Source: Paracoccaceae bacterium
Lineage (GTDB): Bacteria > Pseudomonadota > Alphaproteobacteria > Rhodobacterales > Rhodobacteraceae
DNA: 40,479 bases
Reading direction: 5' to 3'
Assembly: GCA_902602765.1 (NCBI GenBank)
Contig: CACKSH010000016.1
Coordinates: 1 to 40,479 of the forward strand
Made by a program: the position numbers and the translations under genes. Under the pieces are notes generated by a model. It was not told the DNA's origin. It searched no databases and saw only the letters and a program-made list of their open reading frames with translations. Each line of letters starts with the position of its first letter. The first letter of the stretch is position 1. Shown here piece by piece: positions 26,692 to 35,380 of this stretch.

Positions 26692-26760
26692 TTTTTTGGA
26701 AAAGCGTCTAACTCTATTTAATAAGTTGGATCTAGTTGACCTTAATTATAATCTCACAAG

Positions 26761-27675
26761 ATGGCTAACTTAATACCAGTAAATAATAGTAAAGCTGGGC
26801 TTATTATGGTTCTGGCTATGCTCATTATTGGCTTTATCGATAACTACATCGCAATAATTGCTGAGACAGCAAGTTTGTGGCAGTTTCAGATAATGAGAGC
26901 AGGGCTGGCTGTGCCTATACTGTTAATTATTTCTGTCTTTGGGTTGGGTGTGTTAAGGCCAATAAGATGGTGGGCAGTCTATTTTCGTAGTTTTTTAACC
27001 GCTTTATCTATGCTTTTTTACTTTGGCAGCCTAGCATTTGTTCCATTTGCAGACGCGTTGGCTGGTCTATTTACAGCCCCAATTTTTGTACTTTTAATTA
27101 GTGCCTTTTTTTTACGGCAGTCTATTGGACCAATAAGAATAATTGCGGTTATTTTTGGTTTTTTAGGAATTTTACTTGTGTTGGGTAATACTGCGGAAAA
27201 TTTCAACTATATTCAATTATTACCTGCTGTTGGAGGTTTCTTTTATGCTTGCGGATCAGTAGCGACGAGGCAGCTATGTATGGGAGAAACAGCACTTTCT
27301 ATGCTTGCCGCTCTCCTAATTATTCAAGCACTTATTAGTTTTATGGCTATTATTGGTCTGTTACTATTTGGATTTGATGCTCCTTTAGGTGCTGATGGCT
27401 TTATTTTACGAACCTGGAGTTGGGAAATGTCTTCTTTCATTTGGTGGGTAGTTTTACAAGCTGTGGGGGCAACCATTGGTGTGGGCTTAATATTCAAAGC
27501 TTATCAGATAGGTGATGCTTCTTATGTTTCTATTTATGAATATTCTGTATTTATTTTTGGTCCTGCGTTTGCATGGCTGCTAATGGATCAGCCAATAGCC
27601 GCATCACAAGCATTAGGAATACTCTGTATCACTTTTGCCGGGATCCTGATTGCTTATCGTTCAGGTTCGACATGA
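26761..27675 (+). CDS. EamA/DMT-superfamily transporter
   Basis: A 304-aa protein with about ten membrane helices in two repeated halves, as in drug/metabolite transporters of the EamA family (for example FGSLAFVPFADALAGLFTAPIFVLLISAFFL in the first half and YEYSVFIFGPAFAWLLMDQPI in the second). The substrate is unknown. It lies 69 bp upstream of the galactose-pathway operon on the same strand and might be linked to it, but the gap holds a possible small hairpin and the family is not a known galactoside importer. Confidence 0.85.
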   Translation: MANLIPVNNSKAGLIMVLAMLIIGFIDNYIAIIAETASLWQFQIMRAGLAVPILLIISVFGLGVLRPIRWWAVYFRSFLTALSMLFYFGSLAFVPFADALAGLFTAPIFVLLISAFFLRQSIGPIRIIAVIFGFLGILLVLGNTAENFNYIQLLPAVGGFFYACGSVATRQLCMGETALSMLAALLIIQALISFMAIIGLLLFGFDAPLGADGFILRTWSWEMSSFIWWVVLQAVGATIGVGLIFKAYQIGDASYVSIYEYSVFIFGPAFAWLLMDQPIAASQALGILCITFAGILIAYRSGST

Positions 27676-27744
27676 CTGTAAAAAATGGTGTATAATTGAA
27701 AATAAAAACCCTTATAATTAAAGGTTTCTTAAGGTAGCAAAAAT

Positions 27745-29454
27745 ATGACAAAGAAACGTCGAAGTCGCTTATGGTATGGCAACAAAGATCGTGATGGTTT
27801 CATACATCGGTCTTGGATGAAAAATCAAGGATTTCCCGACCATGCTTTTGATGGAAGAGCTATAATTGGTATCTGCAATACCTGGTCTGAGTTGACTCCT
27901 TGTAACTCAAGCTTACGAGATCTTGCCGAGGGAGTTAAGCGGGGTGTTTGGGAGGCCGGTGGTTTTCCAGTTGAATTTCCTGTCATGTCCTTAGGCGAGA
28001 CCCAAATGAAACCTACAGCAATGCTATTTCGTAATTTATTAGCTATGGATGTTGAGGAAAGCATACGCGCTTATGGCATTGATGGTGTCGTACTTTTGGG
28101 CGGTTGCGATAAGACAACACCAGGACAACTAATGGGAGCAGCATCCGTTGATCTTCCAACGATCGTTGTAAGTTCTGGACCGATGCTGAACGGTAAGTGG
28201 CAGGGAAAAGATATAGGCTCTGGTACCGACGTGTGGAAATTTTCGGAAGCTGTGCGCGCTGGAGATATGCCACTCTCTGAATTTATGGCTGCGGAAAGTG
28301 GTATGAGCAGATCCAAGGGTGTTTGTATGACTATGGGGACCGCCTCAACAATGTCCAGCTTAGTGGAGGCTATGGGGCTTAGTCTTCCGACTAATGGCGC
28401 TCTTCCAGCAGTTGACGCTCGGCGCATGGCATTAGCTCACCTCACTGGCAAGCGTATCGTCGAAATGGTTGATGAGGAATTGAAGCCATCGGAAATTTTG
28501 ACAAGAGAAGCTTTTATTAATGCTATAGTTACCAATGCAGCGGTAGGCGGCTCATCCAATGCGGTCGTTCATTTATTGGCAATAGCTGGTCGCGTCGGGG
28601 TTGAGCTGGACTTAGATGATATTGATTTAGGCAAACAGGTGCCTTTGTTGGTAAATTGTATGCCGTCAGGCTCATACTTGATGGAAGATTTTTGTTATGC
28701 GGGAGGAGTTCCTGCGGTCTTGGCAGAAATTTCTCACCTTCTTAAGCCGGTGAAAACTGTTCTTGGCTCTGGTCTTGAAGAATATTATAAGGATGCAGAA
28801 TGTTGGAATAGAGATGTAATCTTTCCCTTCAAACACCCCATTAAAAAAGATGCAGGTCTAACAGTTTTGAGAGGTTCGCTGGCGCCCAAGGGTGCAATTA
28901 TAAAACCCTCTGCCGCAACGTCTGAATTACTTGAGCATCGTGGACCTGCATATGTTTTTGAAAGTGTTGAGGATATGAAAGCCAATATAAATAATGAGGA
29001 TCTACCAGTTACTAAGGATACTATATTAGTTTTAAAAGGTTGTGGTCCAAAAGGATATCCAGGAATGGCAGAAGTCGGCAATATGCCAATCCCAGCTAAA
29101 CTTGTAAAACAAGGCTTGCGGGACATGGTAAGAATATCAGACGCTCGAATGTCGGGCACGGCTTTTGGCACCGTTGTACTCCATGTTGCGCCAGAGGCCG
29201 CGGCTGGTGGTGTGTTGGCTTTGGTAAAGACAGGAGACGAGATCGTTTTGTCTGCAAAAGAAGGTAAACTTGATCTATTGGTTGAAGAAGAAGAGCTAAG
29301 TGCAAGGCGAGCTTACATGTCAACACCACTTCCTGACTATCAGCGCGGTTACATAAAGCTTTATATTGATCATGTCTTGGGAGCTGAACGGGGAGCAGAC
29401 CTAGATTTTTTAGTAGGCAATGATACTCGCATACCACAGCGGGAGAGCCACTGA
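27745..29454 (+). CDS. IlvD/Edd-family sugar-acid dehydratase (probably galactonate)
   Basis: A 569-aa iron-sulfur dehydratase with the three expected cluster Cys: TPCN (C53), GGCDKTTPGQ (C121) and GVCMTMGTA (C194). Within this family, dehydration of sugar acids (arabinonate, galactonate, xylonate) is more likely than of dihydroxyvalerate, given the YGNKDRDGFIHRSWMKNQG N-terminus and the neighbouring dgoK and dgoA. Inferred reaction: D-galactonate to 2-keto-3-deoxygalactonate. It would replace the unrelated enolase-type DgoD. First gene of the operon; the SDR gene starts 2 bp later. Confidence 0.88.
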   Translation: MTKKRRSRLWYGNKDRDGFIHRSWMKNQGFPDHAFDGRAIIGICNTWSELTPCNSSLRDLAEGVKRGVWEAGGFPVEFPVMSLGETQMKPTAMLFRNLLAMDVEESIRAYGIDGVVLLGGCDKTTPGQLMGAASVDLPTIVVSSGPMLNGKWQGKDIGSGTDVWKFSEAVRAGDMPLSEFMAAESGMSRSKGVCMTMGTASTMSSLVEAMGLSLPTNGALPAVDARRMALAHLTGKRIVEMVDEELKPSEILTREAFINAIVTNAAVGGSSNAVVHLLAIAGRVGVELDLDDIDLGKQVPLLVNCMPSGSYLMEDFCYAGGVPAVLAEISHLLKPVKTVLGSGLEEYYKDAECWNRDVIFPFKHPIKKDAGLTVLRGSLAPKGAIIKPSAATSELLEHRGPAYVFESVEDMKANINNEDLPVTKDTILVLKGCGPKGYPGMAEVGNMPIPAKLVKQGLRDMVRISDARMSGTAFGTVVLHVAPEAAAGGVLALVKTGDEIVLSAKEGKLDLLVEEEELSARRAYMSTPLPDYQRGYIKLYIDHVLGAERGADLDFLVGNDTRIPQRESH

Positions 29455-29456
29455 TT

Positions 29457-30221
29457 ATGCTTACTAAATTTTCAGACTTAGAAAATAAAAGTGTTTTAAT
29501 TACTGGTGGCGGATCTGGTATTGGTGCAGAGATAACTAAGGCTTTCATCCAACAGGGGGCTAAAGTTTCTTTTGTCCAACGGACAGATGCAGAGCATTTT
29601 TGTGATAAAGTTGAAGCTGAATTTCATTCGCGTCCGTACTTCATTAAGTGCGATGTAACCGATTTGTGTGAGTTAAAAAAAGCCGTTGAGTCCGCTATAA
29701 GTATTTCTGGTGATATAGATATTTTAGTAAATAACGCTGCAAATGACCATCGACACGAAACACTAAATGTAACAGAGGAGTATTGGGACAATTCACAGGC
29801 CATAAACCTCAAGTCATATTTTTTTGCTTCCCAATTCGTCTTAGCAGCAATGCGGGATAGGGGTGGAGGATCGATCATAAATTTTTCATCTATAAGCTAC
29901 ATGATGGGAAATTCAGGCTACCCAGCATATACCACTGCTAACGCTGGCATAATGGGAATGACACGCTCATTAGCAAGGGAATTTGGTCCAGATAATATTC
30001 GGGTAAATGCTATTGCACCAGGCTGGGTTTTAACAAAAAAACAGTTAGATAAGTGGGCAACACCAGAAGGTTTGAGAGCACATTTAGATCGCCAATGCAT
30101 AAAAAGTCATCTCAAAGAAGAAGATATAGCAGGGGGTGCCCTATTCCTTGCATCTGCGTCTAGTAGTATGATTACTGGCCAGCTTATCGCTATTGACGGT
30201 GGTGTCGTTATGACTGGATGA
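29457..30221 (+). CDS. Short-chain dehydrogenase, probable galactose 1-dehydrogenase (catalytic Lys replaced)
   Basis: A 254-aa classical SDR with cofactor motif TGGGSGIG (16-23), NNAAN (92-96), Ser145 and Tyr158. The active-site YxxxK reads YTTAN: residue 162 is Asn (codon AAC at 29940-29942). The C-terminal GQLIAIDGGVVMTG is normal. Context suggests oxidation of D-galactose to the lactone for the De Ley-Doudoroff route. Loss of the catalytic Lys normally impairs SDRs, so activity is uncertain. Overlaps dgoK by ATGA. Confidence 0.87.
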   Translation: MLTKFSDLENKSVLITGGGSGIGAEITKAFIQQGAKVSFVQRTDAEHFCDKVEAEFHSRPYFIKCDVTDLCELKKAVESAISISGDIDILVNNAANDHRHETLNVTEEYWDNSQAINLKSYFFASQFVLAAMRDRGGGSIINFSSISYMMGNSGYPAYTTANAGIMGMTRSLAREFGPDNIRVNAIAPGWVLTKKQLDKWATPEGLRAHLDRQCIKSHLKEEDIAGGALFLASASSSMITGQLIAIDGGVVMTG

Positions 30222-31135
30222 AAATTTTGAACGACTTGTGTTGGATAGCGGTTGATTGGGGCTCTAGCAATTTAAGAATATGGGCTTTGAACAAAAAAAA
30301 TGAGATTCTTGATAGTTTTTCCTCAAACGATGGGATGCTTGGTCTTGAGAATGATGACTTCGAACCTTTGCTCTCTGACAAAATATCAAACTGGGTCTCC
30401 GGTGACATTAATATCCCAATTTTATGCTGTGGAATGGTTGGTGCTAAACAGGGTTGGATGGAGGCTCCCTATGCGACTGTTCCATACAGTCTTATGCAAG
30501 AAACCGATAGCGTAAAAGTTATTTGTAATGACAATAGGCTTGATGTTCGAATTTTAGGTGGTTTGAAGCAAAATAATCCAGCAGATGTCATGAGAGGAGA
30601 GGAGACTCAGATCAGGGGTTTTTTGTCAATTTTTTCAAATTTCGACGGGATAATTTGTTTACCTGGCACTCATACAAAATGGGTCCACGTTAGTGCTGGA
30701 GAAGTGATAAGCTTTCGTACTTTTATGTCAGGCGAACTATTTGCTTTAATGTCTGAATACTCAGTATTAAAACACTCTGTGAATTCTGATGGCTGGAATT
30801 ATCAAGAGTTTAAAAGTGCGGTTTCTGAAAGCATTTCAAACCCGCAAAAATTATTTTCAGATTTTTTTAAACTGCGCGCTGACGATCTTTTAAATAAGGT
30901 GGAAAAATCAGTACTTAGATCAAAATTATCTGGTTATATAATAGGCACGGAATTAGCCGGTGCAAAACCGTATTGGCTTGGGCAAAATATTGTTATTTTG
31001 GCAAAAGATGATTTGTCAAAAGTGTATAAAGCAGCGTTGGAAGGGCAAGGATTATTTGCTCAAGAGGTGGATGCAACGAAGTGTACAATTGATGGTTTGA
31101 CCAAGGCATTTTCTTTAATCAATGGGAGATTTTGA
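30218..31135 (+). CDS. dgoK: 2-dehydro-3-deoxygalactonokinase
   Basis: A 305-aa kinase of the DgoK family phosphorylating 2-keto-3-deoxy-D-galactonate. The N-terminal ATPase-type phosphate loop is AVDWGSSNLRIWAL (11-24). MVGAKQGWMEAPY, RGEETQIRGFL and CLPGTHTKWVHV are family blocks. It is translationally coupled to both neighbours (ATGA at its start; its TGA shares a base with the next ATG). Fully consistent with a galactonate pathway. Confidence 0.92.
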   Translation: MKILNDLCWIAVDWGSSNLRIWALNKKNEILDSFSSNDGMLGLENDDFEPLLSDKISNWVSGDINIPILCCGMVGAKQGWMEAPYATVPYSLMQETDSVKVICNDNRLDVRILGGLKQNNPADVMRGEETQIRGFLSIFSNFDGIICLPGTHTKWVHVSAGEVISFRTFMSGELFALMSEYSVLKHSVNSDGWNYQEFKSAVSESISNPQKLFSDFFKLRADDLLNKVEKSVLRSKLSGYIIGTELAGAKPYWLGQNIVILAKDDLSKVYKAALEGQGLFAQEVDATKCTIDGLTKAFSLINGRF

Positions 31136-31749
31136 TGGATAGGGAATTAATTGCAATTCTGAGAGGTGTTACACCACTTGAGGTGATCGCTATTGCTGAA
31201 GAATTGATATTATCCGGGATTACCAAAATTGAGGTTCCACTTAACTCGCCAAACGCATATGAAAGTATAGAACGTTTAGTGAACCGCTTTTCCAGTGAGG
31301 CTGTAATTGGAGCTGGTACTGTGCTAAAAAAAAATGAAGTGTCTAGTGTTTGTAACGCTGGTGGGAAGATGATTTTTTCACCCAATGTTAACGCTGATGT
31401 TATTATAGAAACAAAGAAACTAAAAATGAGATCTTATCCTGGCGTTTTTACAGCTTCAGAATGTTTCGAGGCGATACAGAATGGGTCTGACGGGTTAAAA
31501 TTATTTCCAGCTTTTTTACTGGGCGTTGATGGCTTTAAAGCCTTGAAAGCAGTTCTCCCGCCAGGTTTACCAACTTATGCCGTTGGAGGCGTCGACCCTA
31601 TCAATTTCGCTGATTGGCTGGCTTTTGGTGTAAGGGGCTTTGGTATCGGAAGTTATCTCTACAAAGTAGGTGACAACGTCTCTGACGTTGGCAAAAAAGC
31701 AAAGATAATTGTTTCAGCATATGATGATGCCTCCTATGAACGAACCTAA
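31135..31749 (+). CDS. dgoA: 2-dehydro-3-deoxy-6-phosphogalactonate aldolase
   Basis: A 204-aa class I aldolase of the KDPG/KDPGal family, splitting the phosphorylated acid to pyruvate and glyceraldehyde-3-phosphate. AILRGV (7-12), IEVPLNSP (32-39, with the catalytic Glu) and Schiff-base Lys122 in GLKLFPA. The ATG at 31135 overlaps the dgoK stop and follows GGGAG, so it is preferred over a TTG 3 bases upstream. Pairing with dgoK supports the galactonate rather than gluconate branch. Confidence 0.92.
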   Translation: MDRELIAILRGVTPLEVIAIAEELILSGITKIEVPLNSPNAYESIERLVNRFSSEAVIGAGTVLKKNEVSSVCNAGGKMIFSPNVNADVIIETKKLKMRSYPGVFTASECFEAIQNGSDGLKLFPAFLLGVDGFKALKAVLPPGLPTYAVGGVDPINFADWLAFGVRGFGIGSYLYKVGDNVSDVGKKAKIIVSAYDDASYERT

Positions 31750-32587
31750 AGTATTTAATCATATAATTAACATGCTGGGAGAAGGGCCTTTATGGCACCC
31801 TGAGCTTCAAACGTTGTTCTGGTTTGATATCCTGAACAACACTATGCACATGTCAGATGGCTTGAGTCATAGGTCGTGGACATTTGAATGCTTTGTTTCG
31901 GCAGCTGGGTGGGTATCCAGTGAAAAGTTAGTAATAGCATCAGCAACTGATCTAAGGCTTTTCGATATTTCAACGGGTGCCAGTGAACAGATCTGTCAGC
32001 TTGAAAATAATAATTTTTCAACAAGATCAAACGATGGACGGGCTGATCCCTATGGCGGCTTTTGGATCGGGACTATGGGACTTGGCGCAGAACCTCAGGC
32101 AGGCTCAATTTATCGTTTTTTTGAAGGAGAAATAGTTCAGTTATTTCCAAACATTACCATATCAAATTCAATTTGTTTTTCTCCGGATAAAAAATTTGGA
32201 TATTTTTGTGACACACCAGAAAGACAGATAATGCGATTTTCATTAGACCAAAATGGATGGCCCAGTTCGGATCCAGAAGTTTTTATCGACTTGCAGGAAA
32301 CTAATTTAAATCCAGATGGCGCTATTGTAGATCTCTCTGGTTATCTTTGGTCCGCACAGTGGGGAGCATCGAGGGTCGCTCGTTATGATAGAGATGGCAG
32401 TTTTGTAAGTGAGGTTAAATTCAGTGCAAAACAAATAAGCTGTCCGGCACTCGGGGGTAAAAATATGAGTACTTTGTTTGCTACATCAGCTTCTGTAGAT
32501 TTAGAGGATGCCAAACCAATTGATGGAAAAACTTTCTCAATTGAAGTTGATTGCGTGGGGCAGAAAGAGCACAGGGTCAGAATATGA
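31721..32587 (+). CDS. SMP-30/gluconolactonase-family lactonase
   Basis: A six-bladed beta-propeller lactonase of about 288 aa. GEGPLWHPE near the N-terminus supplies a metal-ligand Glu, and NDGRADPYGGFWIGTMG and NPDGAIVDLSGYLWSAQWG are typical. It would hydrolyse galactono-lactone to galactonate. The start is ambiguous: ATG 31721 (chosen) or ATG 31736; neither has a good ribosome-binding site, and both overlap dgoA, suggesting coupling. Overlaps the next gene by ATGA. Confidence 0.88.
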   Translation: MMMPPMNEPKVFNHIINMLGEGPLWHPELQTLFWFDILNNTMHMSDGLSHRSWTFECFVSAAGWVSSEKLVIASATDLRLFDISTGASEQICQLENNNFSTRSNDGRADPYGGFWIGTMGLGAEPQAGSIYRFFEGEIVQLFPNITISNSICFSPDKKFGYFCDTPERQIMRFSLDQNGWPSSDPEVFIDLQETNLNPDGAIVDLSGYLWSAQWGASRVARYDRDGSFVSEVKFSAKQISCPALGGKNMSTLFATSASVDLEDAKPIDGKTFSIEVDCVGQKEHRVRI

Positions 32588-34509
32588 AACCTATCATGCG
32601 TGAGCTAGGAACCTGCTATTATCCAGAGCATTGGCCTGACGATATATGGAAAGATGATGCTCAAAAAATGGCTGATTTAGGACTAAAGTGGGTTCGTATT
32701 GGGGAGTTTGCTTGGTCAAGATTAGAGCCTCAAGAAACAGAGTTCTGTTTCGAATGGCTTGATCGGGCAGTACACATATTAGGTAAAGCTGGTTTGTCGG
32801 TAGTATTAGGAACTCCAACTGCAGCGCCGCCTACTTGGGTTCTGAAGAAATACCCAGATATGTTAGCCGTAGACTCTGAGGGGCGCCCCAGAGAATTTGG
32901 GTCACGAAGACATTACTGTTTTTCACACGAAGGCTATAGAGAGCAGTGTTCTATCATTGTAAGGAAGTTGGCAGAACGTTACGGATCTAACCCTTATATT
33001 GAAGCGTGGCAAACTGACAACGAATATGGATGTCATGACACGGCAATTTCATATTCATCTTCTGCACTTAAGTCTTTTCAACATTGGCTGGCGAAAGTTT
33101 ATGGCAATGACGTTAATAAACTAAATGAGGATTGGGGTAATGTTTTTTGGTCAATGGAGTACCAAAATTATGATGAGATACGTTTGCCAAATTTCACTGT
33201 TACTGAACCAAACCCTTCACACGCACTGGCTTTTCGGAGATTTACAAGTTCGCAAGTGTCTACTTTCAATAGAATTCAAACCGAAATTATTAGAGAATAT
33301 TCGTCTGCACCAATTATCCACAATTTCATGGGTCGTATTACTGATTTCGATCACTTTGAAGTTGGAGAAGATTTAGATATTGCAAGCTGGGATAGTTATC
33401 CTCTTGGGTTTTTGCTTGATAGAGCCGGAGCAACAGAGGAGGAAAAATTTAAATTCCTCCGTCAGGGTGATCCTGACTTTCAAGCTTTTCATCATGATTT
33501 GTATAGGTCGGTGGGCAACGGGCGATGGTGGGTTATGGAGCAACAGCCCGGTCCTGTTAATTGGGCTCCATATAATCCGGAACCTTTGCCGGGAATGATA
33601 AGGTTATGGACATGGGAAGCGTTTGCTCATGGAGCTGAGACCGTTTCATACTTTAGGTGGCGACAAGTTCCCTTTGCTCAGGAGCAAATGCATTCCGGGC
33701 TCTTACAACCGGACAGTGCTCCCGCACCTGGTTATTTTGAGGCTAAGCAGATAAAAGAAGAGCTAGACGCATCCCCAATAATTTCTACCGGTTCGTCTGA
33801 CGTGGCAATTTACTTTGACTATGATGCTCATGCTGCATGGCAGGTACAACCCATGGGGGAGAATCTTAATTACTTTGAACTAGTTATGGATCATTATAGA
33901 GCCATTAGGCGTTTAGGTTTAAATGTTGATTTTGTGCATAAAAAAACAAAAGACTTTTCTAAGTATAAGATAATATCTGTCGTTGGAGCGATTCATATTT
34001 CTTCGGAGTTAATTTCACGTATTTCTTCAGATAAAGCATTACTCATTTTTGGCCCTCGTACTGGAGCAAGAGAAGGAAATATGAAAATACCTAAAAAGCT
34101 GCCTCCAAATATCGATCTTGTAAAATCTCGCATTGTAAGAGTTGAAACTCTACCTCCAAATGAATCGCTCGATATTGATCCATTTGGTAATGCAAATAGA
34201 TATATTGAGACGCTAAAGCTCGACAGCAATGCTAGTCCTTATCTGAAGTTAAAAAGCGGCAAAGTAATTGCAACTAGCGAGGGGTCTGGTGCAATTTATT
34301 TGGGAGCAATGGTTGATCAAGATGGCTTGATTGCGTTTTATCAAAAACTATTCGAAGAGATTGGACTCGATTTCATTTTGATGCCAGATGGCGTGCGTAG
34401 AAGGTGTACTGAAAATGAAGAATTTTGGTTCAATTACAATAATAAAGTTATCCAAACAAAAATTGGTGATATGCAACCTGCAGATATTATACGATTGCAA
34501 CTTGTTTAG
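32584..34509 (+). CDS. GH42 beta-galactosidase
   Basis: A 641-aa glycoside hydrolase family 42 enzyme. It opens with ELGTCYYPEHWPDDIW, has acid/base Glu147 in QTDNEYG and nucleophile Glu319 in VMEQQPGPVNW, then the trimerisation and C-terminal domains. No signal peptide is seen, so it is cytoplasmic and probably acts on imported small beta-galactosides. ATG 32584 overlaps the preceding stop (ATGA), and an AGGG site lies before it. As last gene it supplies galactose to the upstream-encoded oxidative route. Confidence 0.94.
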   Translation: MKPIMRELGTCYYPEHWPDDIWKDDAQKMADLGLKWVRIGEFAWSRLEPQETEFCFEWLDRAVHILGKAGLSVVLGTPTAAPPTWVLKKYPDMLAVDSEGRPREFGSRRHYCFSHEGYREQCSIIVRKLAERYGSNPYIEAWQTDNEYGCHDTAISYSSSALKSFQHWLAKVYGNDVNKLNEDWGNVFWSMEYQNYDEIRLPNFTVTEPNPSHALAFRRFTSSQVSTFNRIQTEIIREYSSAPIIHNFMGRITDFDHFEVGEDLDIASWDSYPLGFLLDRAGATEEEKFKFLRQGDPDFQAFHHDLYRSVGNGRWWVMEQQPGPVNWAPYNPEPLPGMIRLWTWEAFAHGAETVSYFRWRQVPFAQEQMHSGLLQPDSAPAPGYFEAKQIKEELDASPIISTGSSDVAIYFDYDAHAAWQVQPMGENLNYFELVMDHYRAIRRLGLNVDFVHKKTKDFSKYKIISVVGAIHISSELISRISSDKALLIFGPRTGAREGNMKIPKKLPPNIDLVKSRIVRVETLPPNESLDIDPFGNANRYIETLKLDSNASPYLKLKSGKVIATSEGSGAIYLGAMVDQDGLIAFYQKLFEEIGLDFILMPDGVRRRCTENEEFWFNYNNKVIQTKIGDMQPADIIRLQLV

Positions 34510-34569
34510 TTAAGTTTTCAAAAAGATTTATATGCTGTGACACAACTATTTACCCATCAAATATCCCTA

Positions 34570-34611
34570 AACCAGCCCTGGAATTCGCCATATTAAAGCG
34601 ATCGGCTGGTT
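34570..34611. terminator. Possible terminator or hairpin between convergent GH42 and csp genes
   Basis: AACCAGCC (34570-34577) and GGCTGGTT (34604-34611) form a perfect 8-bp stem. An inner TCGC/GCGA pairing lies within the 26-base loop. No strong T-run follows on either strand, so termination is uncertain. The rest of 34510-34669 shows no gene. Confidence 0.4.
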
Positions 34612-34669
34612 CATAATATATAAAATTAAATTGATATGGCTGGTATCGAAATTTAAAACTTTTTCTTAA

Positions 34670-34876
34670 TTAAGCTAGACTGAGCTCATCTGCCATTTGG
34701 CGCCCGTCTCGGCCTTCGACCAATTCAAAATTCACTAATTGCTCCTCGGCTAACCCTTTTAGACCAGCCTTCTGGACCGCAGATATGTGAACAAATACAT
34801 CGTTTCCACCGTCACTTGGCTCAATAAAACCAAAGCCTTTTGTTGTATTAAACCACTTTACTTTTCCTTGTGGCAT
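34670..34876 (-). CDS. Cold-shock protein (CspA family)
   Basis: A 68-aa single cold-shock domain: [10 protein letters not shown] start, RNP1 KGFGFI (13-18) and RNP2 DVFVHIS (26-32). It binds single-stranded nucleic acid and acts as an RNA chaperone; whether it is cold-induced cannot be told. The ~148 bp upstream (34877-35024) could hold its promoter and 5' leader, shared with the divergent next gene; I found no clear motif there. Confidence 0.96.
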   Translation of the reverse strand: MPQGKVKWFNTTKGFGFIEPSDGGNDVFVHISAVQKAGLKGLAEEQLVNFELVEGRDGRQMADELSLA

Positions 34877-35024
34877 ATTCTAACCCTCATAAAATTCGTT
34901 TACTCTGTACTAGAGAAGGAATTAGATATAGCTACTTACAGCCAATCCTTTAACCATCGCTATAGCAAGGACGTTAGTGCTAAATTTGCATTTAGCCAGT
35001 AAATTTTTATTATAAGGTACTAAG

Positions 35025-35345
35025 ATGCTGATATATGGTTTAAAAAACTGTGATAAGTGCAGAGCTGCTAGGAAGGTTTTGCCGAATGCCAACTTCATCG
35101 ATATTAGGGATTACCCCTTTTCCAGGATTGAAGTTGCTAGTCTTATTGATAACTATGGCCAAGATATAATAAATAAAAAATCCACCACGTGGCGCTCACT
35201 GTCTGAGATTGATAAACAACTTCCTACCGCAGATTTGCTTGAAGCTTATCCCGCGTTGTTTAAACGTCCAATAATTAAATATCGCAACGATAAGTATTAT
35301 TTTGGCTGGACAGGTGATATAATTAAAAAATTACAGTCTTTTTAA
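35025..35345 (+). CDS. ArsC/Spx-family thioredoxin-like protein (YffB-like)
   Basis: A 106-aa protein of the ArsC/Spx fold. The CDKC redox pair (C9, C12), TTWRSL and the LFKRPIIKYRNDKYYFGW segment are typical of YffB-type 'arsenate reductase-like' proteins, whose substrate is not established. True arsenate reduction is not implied. Stands alone, convergent with thrS 35 bp away. Confidence 0.88.
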   Translation: MLIYGLKNCDKCRAARKVLPNANFIDIRDYPFSRIEVASLIDNYGQDIINKKSTTWRSLSEIDKQLPTADLLEAYPALFKRPIIKYRNDKYYFGWTGDIIKKLQSF

Positions 35346-35380
35346 AATTAGCTTCTTAGTAGTACATACAGAGTAGCAGT

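Noticed and set aside
27676-27744. Possible terminator AAACC..GGTTT between the EamA gene and the dehydratase gene
   Set aside because: Only a short AT-rich stem with no clear T-run; too weak to list as a feature.
35025-35345. Arsenate resistance gene linked to the aquaporin
   Set aside because: The protein is the YffB-like CxxC type, lies almost 9 kb from the aquaporin gene, and no arsR, arsB or acr3 is present.
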